DNA from: Magnetovibrio sp.
GTDB lineage: Bacteria; Pseudomonadota; Alphaproteobacteria; Rhodospirillales; Magnetovibrionaceae
Direction: 5' to 3'
DNA length: 64,000 bases
NCBI RefSeq assembly: GCF_036568125.1
Contig: NZ_DATCTF010000016.1
Location: forward strand, 1-64,000
The position numbers and the translations under genes were made by a program. Below are positions 26,547 through 35,202 of the stretch, piece by piece. Numbering within the stretch: the first letter of the stretch is position 1; the number at the start of each line of letters is the position of its first letter. Under the pieces are notes generated by a model, which had not been told where the DNA came from, ran no database searches, and saw nothing but the letters and a program-made list of their open reading frames with translations.

Positions 26547-26906
26547 GCGTCGCGCCACAGTTCTTTGTCATATAATGTGATCAGAGCAGCGGAAATTTCG
26601 TACTAAAATCTGACGATTTCATCGTCGAACGTAAAAAAATCAATAACTCGGACGCCAACCTAATTAACACTGTGGGTTGCAAGGCCTTACCTACATTTAG
26701 TCAACTCGTGACACACAATTTATTGCCGTTTCTTGTCATTTTTATGACACCTCCCTAACGAAGGGCGAATTGGGTGGCGCATCAGCCCTTGATTTCCGGC
26801 TAACTTTGTTTGATACCAAGCGACATTGAAACGGAGCGCCCACTGAAATGGGGCGTCCACGCGCCCGCGCCACCCCACGAACGGTACACGAACGGTAAAA
26901 GCAGCC

Positions 26907-28415
26907 ATGTCCAACAAGCCCAAAAAGACCGCCATCAGCGTCAGCCGCGAAAACAACTTCCCCAAGTGGTACCAGGAAGTGATCAAAGAGGCCGACATGG
27001 CGGAAAATTCCGGTGTCCGTGGCTGCATGGTGATCAAGCCGTGGGGCTTCGGCATCTGGGAAAACCTGCAGCGCCGTCTGGACCAGCGGATTCGCGAAAC
27101 CGGTCACCAAAACTGCTATTTCCCGCTGTTCATTCCGCTGGAACTGATCGAAAAAGAAGCCGCGCACGTCGAAGGATTCGCCAAGGAAATGGCCGTGGTC
27201 ACCCACCACCGCTTGGTCGCCAAAGACGGCAAGTTGGTTCCTGCGGGTGAATTGGAAAGCCCGTTGGTGGTGCGCCCGACCTCGGAAACCATGATCGGCG
27301 AAAGCTTCGCCAAGTGGATCCGCAGCTATCGCGACCTGCCGGTGATGATCAACCAGTGGGCCAACGTGGTGCGCTGGGAAATGCGCCCGCGCCTGTTCTT
27401 GCGCACGTCGGAATTCCTCTGGCAGGAAGGCCACACCGCCCACGCCACCGAGCAAGAGGCCCGCGACGAAACCGCGACCATGTTGGAAGAATACCGCAAG
27501 CTTGCCGAAGACTGGCTGGCGATACCCGTCATTCCTGGCGAAAAGTCCGCATCGGAGCGCTTCCCCGGTGCCGTGGAAACCCACACCATCGAAGCCATGA
27601 TGCAAGACGGCAAGGCGCTTCAGGCCGGCACGTCACATTATCTGGGGCAGAACTTCGCCCACGCCGCCGACATCAAATTCCAAGACAAGGACGGCGGCGA
27701 AAGCTTCTGCCACACCACGTCTTGGGGGGTATCGACGCGCATGATCGGCGCCATGATCATGACCCATGGCGACGATGACGGCTTGCGCGTGCCGCCGACC
27801 ATCGCGCCGCACCAGATCGTCATTCTCCCCATTGCCCGCGACGACGAAGCCGCCGCCCGGGTGCTGCCCGCCGCCGACGCGCTGGCGGAAAAACTCAACA
27901 ACACCGTCGCATTCGGCAACGTGGTGCGCGCCCATGTCGACAAACGCGAAGTCAATGCCGGTGAAAAGCGCTGGAGCTGGATCAAAAAAGGCGCGCCGAT
28001 CGTGGTCGAACTGGGCCCGCGCGACCTGGACCAGAACACCGTCATGGTCACCCATCGCACCGACATCTATGGCAAAGCCTCCCAAGACAGCGACGCCTTC
28101 GTCGCCACCGTGCGTGAGCAACTCGAAGCCATTCAAAAGACCTTGTTCGATGAAGCCAAAGCCTATCGCGACGCCCGCGTGCGCACCGACGTCACCGACT
28201 TCGAGGCGTTCAAGACAGTCTTCGCCAACGACGATCACGCCACATCCGGTTTCGTGCGCGCTTACTGGTGTGAGAGTGTGGAAAGCGAAGAAAGCCTCAA
28301 AGAGCTCGGCGTCACCATCCGCTGCCTGCCTTACGACCAACCCACGGAACCCGGCACCTGCGTGCTGACCGGCGCGCCCGCGACCAAGCAGGCCATTTTC
28401 GCCAAGGCGTATTGA
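26907..28415 (+). CDS. proS: Prolyl-tRNA synthetase, archaeal/eukaryal type
   Basis: A 502-residue class II synthetase that charges tRNA-Pro. It is of the type with a C-terminal extension and no editing insertion between motifs 2 and 3: motif 2 is RWEMRPRLFLRTSEFLW, motif 3 SWGVSTRMIGAMIMTHGDD, followed at once by an anticodon-binding domain (about 300-400). The C-terminal domain ends with GTCVLTGAPATKQAIFAKAY, the terminal tyrosine being a hallmark of this type. Most alphaproteobacteria have a shorter bacterial-type ProRS, so this gene may have been acquired and may be the only or a second copy. The ribosome binding site is weak. It lies alone between the regulator and an SDR gene. Confidence 0.93.
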   Translation: MSNKPKKTAISVSRENNFPKWYQEVIKEADMAENSGVRGCMVIKPWGFGIWENLQRRLDQRIRETGHQNCYFPLFIPLELIEKEAAHVEGFAKEMAVVTHHRLVAKDGKLVPAGELESPLVVRPTSETMIGESFAKWIRSYRDLPVMINQWANVVRWEMRPRLFLRTSEFLWQEGHTAHATEQEARDETATMLEEYRKLAEDWLAIPVIPGEKSASERFPGAVETHTIEAMMQDGKALQAGTSHYLGQNFAHAADIKFQDKDGGESFCHTTSWGVSTRMIGAMIMTHGDDDGLRVPPTIAPHQIVILPIARDDEAAARVLPAADALAEKLNNTVAFGNVVRAHVDKREVNAGEKRWSWIKKGAPIVVELGPRDLDQNTVMVTHRTDIYGKASQDSDAFVATVREQLEAIQKTLFDEAKAYRDARVRTDVTDFEAFKTVFANDDHATSGFVRAYWCESVESEESLKELGVTIRCLPYDQPTEPGTCVLTGAPATKQAIFAKAY

Positions 28416-28433
28416 TCGCCCATAAAATCAGCC

Positions 28434-29204
28434 TTATGCGCTGGCCCCGCCGTCGATGGGCAGCGCCACGCCGTTGATCGCACGGGCTTGGTCGGAAGCG
28501 AGAAACACCGCTAAATCGGCGACTTCCTCCGGTTCGGTCAAGCGACCGTTGGGGCTGTCCGCTGCACACGCGGCAATCGTCTCGGTCACGTCCAAACCGC
28601 GTTGGTGAGCCTCGGCGGCCAGCATCGGCGTGTTGACGTCACCGGGGCAGATCGCATTGATGCGGATGTTTTCCGCAGCGTGATCCAGCGCCATGGCTTT
28701 GCTGAACAGCACCACAGCCCCCTTGCTGGCGCAATAGGCCGCTGCCCGCTCGCCACCTTGCAGCCCCCAGTCGGAGGCAATGTTGACGATCGCCCCACCG
28801 CCTTGATTGCGCAACGCCGGCACCACCGCGCGCGACAGATAAAACACCGCATCCAAGTTGACCGCCATGGTCTCGCGCCACTGATGATCCGTGGTGTCTT
28901 CTGCGCGGGCGCGATGAATAACGCCCGCGTTGTTGACCAGAACATCGACGCCGCCGAATGCGCCAATCGTCTCGGACACCAAATCGGCACAGGCTTGGGC
29001 GTCGCATAAATCGCCCGACCATGTGCGGACGTTTTCAAGTTCCGCCACGGCGGCGTGCAATCGCTGCGCATTGCGCCCCGCCGCCATCACCCGATAACCC
29101 GCACCCGAGAACGCCCGTGCTGTGGCCGCGCCGATACCACTACTGGCGCCGGTGACAATGACGGTTTTCAACCGGCTCTGCGTCATTTTGGTCGCAACTC
29201 CCAT
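28434..29204 (-). CDS. SDR-family oxidoreductase, sugar-acid block
   Basis: A 256-residue classical SDR: cofactor motif TGASSGIG, NNAG, catalytic Ser in NIASDWG and YCASK for the Tyr-Lys pair (a YxxxK site). The C terminus ALPIDGGASA is typical of 3-ketoacyl-ACP-reductase-like and sugar or polyol dehydrogenases. Start 29204 is used; the ATG at 29186 (MTQSRLK) is an equally good choice, with GGGAG upstream. It is divergent from dctP and shares its control region, so it likely oxidises the imported substrate. Confidence 0.82.
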   Translation of the reverse strand: MGVATKMTQSRLKTVIVTGASSGIGAATARAFSGAGYRVMAAGRNAQRLHAAVAELENVRTWSGDLCDAQACADLVSETIGAFGGVDVLVNNAGVIHRARAEDTTDHQWRETMAVNLDAVFYLSRAVVPALRNQGGGAIVNIASDWGLQGGERAAAYCASKGAVVLFSKAMALDHAAENIRINAICPGDVNTPMLAAEAHQRGLDVTETIAACAADSPNGRLTEPEEVADLAVFLASDQARAINGVALPIDGGASA

Positions 29205-29258
29205 GTCTGTGTCCCACTTAAGTCTATGAAGCATGAGTACGAAGGATTTGTCGATGAA

Positions 29259-29289
29259 TTGAAAATTTCAATTTTCACCATGTGAAAAT
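29259..29289. promoter_or_regulatory. Paired inverted repeats between SDR gene and dctP
   Basis: Two dyads share one base: TTGAAA-A-TTTCAA (29259-29271) and ATTTTCAC-CAT-GTGAAAAT (29271-29289), the latter with perfect 8-bp arms. They lie in the divergent control region about 55-85 nt from the SDR start and 130 nt before dctP. The GAAA/TTTC arms resemble RpiR-family sites. Confidence 0.5.
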
Positions 29290-29420
29290 CGCCCAAGGCG
29301 CCGACATGTTAACAGATGAGACTATTGCGCCCGGTGTACGCTTCGTTACACTGATTTGCCTAAAACTAAGCTCGAGGCTTAATTCTTGAGCATAAAACGA
29401 TCCTTTGGGAGGAACATACT

Positions 29421-30419
29421 ATGCGTCTCGTCAGTGTTGCCGCGCTTGCCGCCGGCATTATTGCAACATCCGCCACCGGCGCTCTCGCCAATTGCGACAG
29501 TGGCGAAATGGTCATCAAGTTTTCACACGTGGTCGCCGCCACCGGTCATCCCAAAGGCGATGCCGCCACGATGTTGGCCGATCGCGTCAACAAGGAGATG
29601 AACGGCAAGGCCTGCATGGAGGTGTTCCCCAACTCCACGCTGTACGATGACGACAAGGTGATGGAAGCCTTGTTGCTGGGCGACGTGCAACTGGCCGCAC
29701 CTTCGCTTTCGAAATTTGAGGCCTACACCCTCAAATACCGCGTGTTCGATCTGCCGTTCATGTTCTCCAGCCAAGCCGCGTTCGACAAATTCACCACCGG
29801 CAAGGACGGCAAGGCATTGCTTGGCGCTGCATCCGGCAGCGGCTACCAGGGCTTGGGCTACTGGTTCTCCGGCCTGAAGCAATTCTCGGCTAAAAAGCCT
29901 TTGATTGCTCCGAGCGACGGCAACGGCCTCAAGTTCCGCGTTCAGACCTCCGACGTCGCCGTGGCGATGATCGAAGCGATGGGCGGTTCGGCGCAAAAGC
30001 TGGCGTTCAAGGAAGTCTATGGCGCGCTGCAGACCGGCGTCGTCGACGGTCAGGAAAACTCCTGGTCCAACATCTACACCAAGAAATTCTTCGAGGTGCA
30101 GGATGGCGTGACCGAAACCAACCACCAGGTGCTGGCGTACTTGCTGGTGACGTCCAAGGAATGGCTCGACAGCCTGCCCGCCGACGTGCGTGACCAATTC
30201 GTGAAAATCACCGAAGAAGTCACCCTGGCCGCCAACGCTGCGGTCGGCAAAAAAGAATCCATGAACCGCGCCAACATCATCAAGGCTGGCGGCACGGTGC
30301 GTGAACTGACCCCGGCACAACGCAAGATCTGGGTCGACACCATGAAGCCCGTTTGGGACCGTTTCGAAGGCGACATCGGCAAGGACTTGATCGAGTCCGC
30401 CGCGTCGTCCAACAACTAA
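29421..30419 (+). CDS. dctP: TRAP transporter solute-binding protein DctP
   Basis: A 332-residue periplasmic protein with a signal peptide ending near GALA. It shows the DctP family signatures: FSHVVAATGHPKG near the start of the mature chain, the substrate-carboxylate-binding Arg in GLKFRVQTSDVAVAMIEAMG, and YGALQTGVVDGQENSWSNI. The resemblance is to C4-dicarboxylate binders, but neighbours suggest that other hydroxy or sugar acids are possible. GGGAGGAAC precedes the ATG. A hairpin separates it from dctQ, which would allow higher expression of the binding protein. Confidence 0.92.
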   Translation: MRLVSVAALAAGIIATSATGALANCDSGEMVIKFSHVVAATGHPKGDAATMLADRVNKEMNGKACMEVFPNSTLYDDDKVMEALLLGDVQLAAPSLSKFEAYTLKYRVFDLPFMFSSQAAFDKFTTGKDGKALLGAASGSGYQGLGYWFSGLKQFSAKKPLIAPSDGNGLKFRVQTSDVAVAMIEAMGGSAQKLAFKEVYGALQTGVVDGQENSWSNIYTKKFFEVQDGVTETNHQVLAYLLVTSKEWLDSLPADVRDQFVKITEEVTLAANAAVGKKESMNRANIIKAGGTVRELTPAQRKIWVDTMKPVWDRFEGDIGKDLIESAASSNN

Positions 30420-30434
30420 GTCACCTTTGCAACC

Positions 30435-30462
30435 ACCGTTCGGGTTTGAACGCCCGAACGGT
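30435..30462 (+). terminator. Intercistronic hairpin between dctP and dctQ
   Basis: ACCGTTCGGG and CCCGAACGGT form a perfect 10-bp stem with an 8-nt loop, 16 nt after the dctP stop. It is not followed by a run of T, so it is more likely a processing or stabilising element or a weak attenuator than a full terminator. Confidence 0.6.
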
Positions 30463-30513
30463 GTATTGTCTTGGCGTACTACGCGTTCGCACGGTCTTGA
30501 GGGAGGGTGTCTT

Positions 30514-31185
30514 ATGGGTCTCACGCTTGCGATTCTGGTTTTTCTCGCCCTGCTGTTCGTAGCCGAGCGCATCAAACCGGATTGGGTTCAAAGGACCGAG
30601 GAAAACATCCTCGCCATCTTGCTCGCCACCATCACGGTCGTGTCTTTCGCGCAAGTGATCGCGCGCTACGGCTTCAATATGGGCTGGGGCGGCGCTCTTG
30701 AATTCACCCGCATTCTGTTCGCGTGGATGATCCTGTTCGGCATGGGGTTCGGCATCAAGATGGGTACCCATCTCGGCGTCGACGCCTTGATCCGTAAATT
30801 TCCGCCGCCCCTGTTCAAGACCATCGCCCTGTTCGGCGCGCTGTGCGGCGTGTTCTACGGCGTGATCTTGCTGTCGGCGGATTGGCTGCAACTGTTCGGC
30901 GCCAACACCAAGGGCGGCGCCATCGTTTATTGGTCGAAATTCTTCAAAATCGGCATCGGTTTGGACGATCTGCGCTATCCGGCATGGTTCATGGACCTGT
31001 TCGGCGTGCAAGAACGCGTCCACCGCTGGCTGGCCTACATCATGTTGCCCCTGGGCCTGGCCTTGTTCGCCTACCGCTGTCTTCAGGCCGTCCTGCAGAT
31101 CTGGCGCGGGGATCGTGAACTGATCGTCGCCGGTCACGAGGCCGAAGACCTGGTCGCTGAAAACAAAAACTTGCTGAGGGACTAG
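30514..31185 (+). CDS. dctQ: TRAP transporter small permease DctQ
   Basis: A 223-residue membrane protein with four to five hydrophobic segments, of the DctQ family, which forms the small subunit of the proton or sodium driven TRAP importer. The family motif region GALEFTRILFAWMILFGMGFGIK is present in the second and third helices. ATG 30514 follows GGGAGGG. The cytoplasmic tail (HEAEDLVAENKNLL) is longer than in the shortest members. The gene ends 8 nt before dctM. Confidence 0.88.
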   Translation: MGLTLAILVFLALLFVAERIKPDWVQRTEENILAILLATITVVSFAQVIARYGFNMGWGGALEFTRILFAWMILFGMGFGIKMGTHLGVDALIRKFPPPLFKTIALFGALCGVFYGVILLSADWLQLFGANTKGGAIVYWSKFFKIGIGLDDLRYPAWFMDLFGVQERVHRWLAYIMLPLGLALFAYRCLQAVLQIWRGDRELIVAGHEAEDLVAENKNLLRD

Positions 31186-31193
31186 GTCGCGTC

Positions 31194-32792
31194 ATGGAAG
31201 GTCTCATTCTTTTCGTTATGGTTCTGACCCTGCTGTTTTTGGGCGTTCCCATCGCGGTGTCTCTTGGGCTGTCCAGCATCATTGTGATCGCATTCTTTTC
31301 CAACGACTCCATGTCCTCGGTGGCGTTGCAGTTGTTCACCGCATCGCAGAACTACACCCTGTTGGCCATTCCGTTCTTCATCTTGGCGTCGTCGTTCATG
31401 TCGACCGGCGGGGTTGCGAAACGCATCATCCGGTTCGCCATCGCCACGGTGGGCCATTTTCGCGGCGGTTTGGCGATGGCCAGCGTGCTCGCCTGCATGA
31501 TGTTCGCGGCCCTGTCCGGATCGTCGCCCGCCACCGTGGTGGCGATCGGCTCCATCGCCATCGCAGGCATGCGCCAAGTTGGTTACACCAAGGATTTCGC
31601 GGCGGGCATCATCGCCAACGCCGGTACCCTGGGCATCTTGATCCCGCCGTCCATCGTCATGGTGGTGTACGCCGCCGCCACCGACGTTTCGGTAGGCCGC
31701 ATGTTCCTGGCCGGCGTCATGCCGGGGATCGTCGCAGGGCTGATGCTGATGATCGCCATTTACGTGATGGCGCGGATCAAAAACCTGCCGTCGGGGGAAT
31801 GGCAAGGCATTGCCGAATTCGTCGCCGGCGGCAAGGACGCGGGTTGGGGCTTGTTCCTGATCGTGATCATCATCGGCGGCATTTACGGCGGCGTGTTCAC
31901 GCCCACCGAGGCAGCCGCCGTGTCGGCGATTTACGCCGGTGGCGTGGCGCTGTTCATATATCGCGACATGGGGCCGCTCAAGGACATTAAATGGGTGAGC
32001 GACGACGCGCCGTTGAAGACCCGCGTCGGCTTCATGGCTTCCGTCTATGCGGTGTCGTTTTATTTCGTGTGGTTGATCCTGTCGTTCTTCATCATGCGCG
32101 AGACGCCGTTTGCCTCGCGCGCGCTGTTCGGGCTGGCGCCGGTGGCGATCATCTTGTTCGGCTATCCGTACAAAAAGGGCCTCGCCAATCCGTTGGCTTT
32201 TCTCGCCAGTCTCGGCGTGTGGCGGCGCAATCTGGGCCTGATCGCGGTGAAGTTCTTCCCCGCCCTGATCCACGACGATACCCGCAAAGTGCTGATCGAT
32301 TCATCCAAGACCATCGTCATGTTGATGTTCATCATCGTCAACGCGTTGCTGTTCGCCCACGTGTTGACGTCGGAACGCATTCCCCAGCACATCACCGAAT
32401 GGATGGTCGGGGTCGGCTTCAACTGGTTCACGTTCCTCATCGCCGTGAACCTGCTGCTATTGCTCGGCGGGCAATTCATGGAACCGTCGGGCCTGCTTTT
32501 GATCGTCGCCCCGGTGGTGTTTCCCATCGGCATGGCGCTGGGCGTCGACCCGATCCACCTGGGTATCATCATGGTGGTGAACATGGAAATCGGCATGATC
32601 ACGCCGCCGATCGGCCTCAATCTATTCGTGACCTCGGGCATAACGGGGATGAGTCTGGTTCAGGTGGTCAAGGCCGCGCTGCCGTTCGTGGCGGTGCTGT
32701 TCGTGTTCCTGATCATCGTCACCTATGTCCCGGCGCTGTCCACGTGGTTGCCCTACGCCCTGATGGGGCCGGAGATCGTCGGTCACAGGTGA
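31194..32792 (+). CDS. dctM: TRAP transporter large permease DctM (extended form)
   Basis: A 532-residue polytopic membrane protein, the transport subunit of the TRAP importer. Family motifs are LLAIPFFILASSFMSTGG, FAALSGSSPATVVAIGS, GTLGILIPPSIVMVVYA and, late, MEIGMITPPIGLNLFV. The common DctM has about 430 residues; here roughly 100 extra residues with two or three hydrophobic segments lie between IYGGVFTPTEAAAVSAIYA and the SSKTIVMLMFIIVNALLFA segment (about residues 260-360). The open reading frame is uninterrupted across this insertion. It ends 7 nt before the convergent glutaredoxin-like gene. Confidence 0.9.
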   Translation: MEGLILFVMVLTLLFLGVPIAVSLGLSSIIVIAFFSNDSMSSVALQLFTASQNYTLLAIPFFILASSFMSTGGVAKRIIRFAIATVGHFRGGLAMASVLACMMFAALSGSSPATVVAIGSIAIAGMRQVGYTKDFAAGIIANAGTLGILIPPSIVMVVYAAATDVSVGRMFLAGVMPGIVAGLMLMIAIYVMARIKNLPSGEWQGIAEFVAGGKDAGWGLFLIVIIIGGIYGGVFTPTEAAAVSAIYAGGVALFIYRDMGPLKDIKWVSDDAPLKTRVGFMASVYAVSFYFVWLILSFFIMRETPFASRALFGLAPVAIILFGYPYKKGLANPLAFLASLGVWRRNLGLIAVKFFPALIHDDTRKVLIDSSKTIVMLMFIIVNALLFAHVLTSERIPQHITEWMVGVGFNWFTFLIAVNLLLLLGGQFMEPSGLLLIVAPVVFPIGMALGVDPIHLGIIMVVNMEIGMITPPIGLNLFVTSGITGMSLVQVVKAALPFVAVLFVFLIIVTYVPALSTWLPYALMGPEIVGHR

Positions 32793-32799
32793 CGCGGTT

Positions 32800-33171
32800 T
32801 TACGATGCCAGTTGAAGCTCGGTTTCCAAATACGAAATGATGTCGTTGGATTCGTAAAGCCAAGTGACTTCGCCGGATGCATTTTCGATGCGCAAGCAAG
32901 GCACCTTGTGCTTGCCGCCTTGGCTGGTCAGTTCTTCCTTGAACTGGGCGTTGTTTTTGGCGTCGCGCAGTTCGATGTTGAGCGCGTGCTTGCGCATCAC
33001 CCGGCGCACCTTGACGCAAAAGGGGCAAGCCTCGAATTGATAGAGTGCCATCGGTGCGGTCTTGGCGTCGATGGCGGCTTGCGCGGCCGGATCGCGCTTG
33101 ATCGGTTGGGGACGGGTGAGAAAGTCGATGGTCAGGACCAAGCGTCCCAGCAGCCAGCGCACGAACTTCAT
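32800..33171 (-). CDS. Glutaredoxin/GST-N-terminal-like protein
   Basis: A 123-residue thioredoxin-fold protein. Residues about 43-123 form the fold with the redox site ACPFC in YQFEACPFCVKVRRVM, the cis-Pro in HKVPCLRI and the glutathione-contacting YESNDIISYL. This is the arrangement of glutaredoxins and of GST N-terminal domains. The first 40 residues include a hydrophobic, basic segment (VRWLLGRLVLTIDFL) that may touch the membrane. ATG 33171 was selected because upstream frames lie inside the RsmB-type gene. Substrate unknown. Confidence 0.8.
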   Translation of the reverse strand: MKFVRWLLGRLVLTIDFLTRPQPIKRDPAAQAAIDAKTAPMALYQFEACPFCVKVRRVMRKHALNIELRDAKNNAQFKEELTSQGGKHKVPCLRIENASGEVTWLYESNDIISYLETELQLAS

Positions 33172-33212
33172 TGGTAGGCTCCAATTTTCTGATTTTGATC
33201 GGGGTCTGTCTT

Positions 33213-34208
33213 TTAGCCTTTTTTGCGCAAGCGGCACACAAAAAAACCTTCGAGGTAGTCCGACGGCAGCACCCGGACGGCGTGTTTCAGGTCTGGGTGG
33301 AACGGTTGGCCATCCCACGATTTCAAGCCAGGGGCGCGCCCAGGGATGTCGAGATCGATGGGTTCGATGGATGCATCGACGTTGTGCTTCAAGTGCCGCG
33401 ACACCGGACCTTCGTTTTCTTCCGGGCCGAAGGTGCAGGTGGAATAGATCAGCACCCCGCCCGGCTTGAGGACCTTCCACGCCGCCGTGAGCATCTTTTG
33501 TTGCAGGTAGCTCATCTTGATCACGCGTTCCACCGACCAAAAGCGCAACGCGTTACCGTGGCTGAGGTCCAACATCCCCTCGCCGCTGCATTGCGCATCG
33601 AGCAAGATGCGGTCGAAGTGATGTTCCCCTGGGCCGCCGCCCATTTCATCCACGTGACGGTCGATGAACTGACCTTCGAAATTGGTGATGGTGGCGTTTT
33701 CGACGTGAAAGGTGGTGAGCACCTCTTCGAGTTTTGACAACCGCGGTTTCATCGCGTCGTTGGCGACAATCACCGCCCCGCCGCCCGCCAAGGCTTGGAT
33801 ATGCGAGGTCTTGCCGCCCGGCGCGGCGCACACGTCCAAAATACGTTCGCCCGCTTGGGGGGCCATCGCCAACGCAGGAATAAGGCTGGAGGCGTTTTGA
33901 ATGTAGACGTGGCCGTCTTGAAACAAATCCGATTCCGCCAGCACACGTTTGTCGCTGTGCAGGTGATAGGCGCCAGGGCACCACGCAATGGGTTCCCGTT
34001 CAGCGCCGATGGCGTCGAGCTTGGCCAAGATTTCCGCCTCGTTCAGCGGCGACAGCGCGTTGATGCGGATCGAACTTTTGAGCTGAACCGAGGCCATGCG
34101 TTCCGCCAGCGCTTCGCGCACGCCGAAAATTTTGCTCAAGCGGCTCAAGTAGGTTTGACGCAGGTTGAGCTTGCCGCCACCTCGCCCGCCTTTGCCGGGA
34201 CGCGCCAT
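33213..34208 (-). CDS. RsmB/NOP-family RNA cytosine-C5 methyltransferase
   Basis: A 331-residue SAM-dependent m5C methyltransferase of the NOL1/NOP2/Sun family. SAM binding is at DVCAAPGGKTSHIQALAGG. The two family cysteines are in LLDAQCSGEGM (motif IV) and YSTCTFGPEENE (motif VI). It lacks the NusB-like N-terminal domain of RsmB and the long PUA tail of RsmF, so its target (rRNA or tRNA) is open. Its ATG overlaps the stop codon of rsmI by one nucleotide (TGATG), implying translational coupling of two RNA methyltransferases. Confidence 0.85.
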   Translation of the reverse strand: MARPGKGGRGGGKLNLRQTYLSRLSKIFGVREALAERMASVQLKSSIRINALSPLNEAEILAKLDAIGAEREPIAWCPGAYHLHSDKRVLAESDLFQDGHVYIQNASSLIPALAMAPQAGERILDVCAAPGGKTSHIQALAGGGAVIVANDAMKPRLSKLEEVLTTFHVENATITNFEGQFIDRHVDEMGGGPGEHHFDRILLDAQCSGEGMLDLSHGNALRFWSVERVIKMSYLQQKMLTAAWKVLKPGGVLIYSTCTFGPEENEGPVSRHLKHNVDASIEPIDLDIPGRAPGLKSWDGQPFHPDLKHAVRVLPSDYLEGFFVCRLRKKG

Positions 34209-35044
34209 CAGTCGTCGTCCTCGTCATGCTTCGATTTGCGCCGTACTCCTTCGATCAACACCGTGATCTCGCCCTTGGGCTTGTCTTCTGCGAACTCCTC
34301 GACCAATTGGGACAACGGACCGCGATGATAGCGTTCGAACATCTTGGTCAGTTCCAGCGCCACCACCGCTTGACGATCGCCCAGGACCTCCAACGCGTCG
34401 GCCAGCAACGCGCCGATGCGGTGCGGGCTTTCATAGATGATCAAGGTGTGCTCGGCCTCGCGTTCGGCTTCCAGCATCTTCTTGCGCTTGCCCGATTTGC
34501 GCGACGCAAATCCCAAAAACGTAAAGCTCGACGTCGGCAGCCCCGACGCCACCAGCGCCATGGTCGCGGCGTTGGGGCCGGGTAAGACCTCGACCTTCAC
34601 GCCTTCGTCCAACAAGGTGCTGATGACCCGGTAACCGGGATCGGATATGCCTGGCAAGCCTGCGTCCGAAACCAACCCCACCGCGCGGCCCTCGTCGATC
34701 AGGGAACGGATACGCCCAACCGTGCGCGCTTCATTGTGTTCGTGGCACGAAAAGGTCGGATGCGGCTTGTCGATACCAAGGTGGCTGAGCAGCTTGGCCG
34801 AAACGCGGGTGTCTTCGCTGGCCAGGGCGTCCACGGCCTTGAGCGTTTCCACCGCGCGAAAGGTGATGTCGCCCAAATTGCCGATGGGTGTGGCAATGAC
34901 GTATAGGCCCGGTTCCAACACCCCTTTGGGTGCGGCCAACGGCGTCGGCGCGGGCGCGTTGGCGCCGCGCCGGTCGGACCGTTCACGAGAACCGTGCGGG
35001 GGGCGCGTTGAACGCGCGGAACGGGACGAGCGCTTTTGCGCCAT
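34208..35044 (-). CDS. rsmI: 16S rRNA (cytidine-1402-2'-O)-methyltransferase RsmI
   Basis: A 278-residue tetrapyrrole-methylase-fold enzyme that makes the 2'-O-methyl of m4Cm1402 in the ribosomal P site. Diagnostic segments are LYVIATPIGNLGDITFRA, SEDTRVSAKLLSHLGI, LVSDAGLPGISDPGYR and LPGPNAATMALVASGLP. The N terminus to about residue 40 is basic and Pro/Arg-rich, longer than usual. ATG 35044 (MAQKRSS) is used because the reading frame before it lacks a ribosome binding site. Confidence 0.93.
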   Translation of the reverse strand: MAQKRSSRSARSTRPPHGSRERSDRRGANAPAPTPLAAPKGVLEPGLYVIATPIGNLGDITFRAVETLKAVDALASEDTRVSAKLLSHLGIDKPHPTFSCHEHNEARTVGRIRSLIDEGRAVGLVSDAGLPGISDPGYRVISTLLDEGVKVEVLPGPNAATMALVASGLPTSSFTFLGFASRKSGKRKKMLEAEREAEHTLIIYESPHRIGALLADALEVLGDRQAVVALELTKMFERYHRGPLSQLVEEFAEDKPKGEITVLIEGVRRKSKHDEDDD

Positions 35045-35202
35045 GGCGGGATGCTCCGAAACAATTGAGCCCCTTGATAGCACTCTCCGTGCCCCCGTTA
35101 CCAGATTGCATATGAATTAGAAAACTTCTTTGAGTTGTGTTTTTCCAAAATACACGCATAATTTGCTTCTTATCATCATTACACCTATTTCGAGCTTTCA
35201 TC

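Larger units (their letters stand above)
26424..26906. other. Intergenic control region between gntR-like gene and proS
   Basis: A 483-nt AT-rich stretch without a gene. It contains TGATCA three times (26474-26479, 26482-26487, 26578-26583), the second as part of the palindrome AGTGATCACT, and the 12-bp palindrome GTACATATGTAC at 26535-26546. I saw no T-box-like structure ahead of proS and no obvious terminator. Confidence 0.5.
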
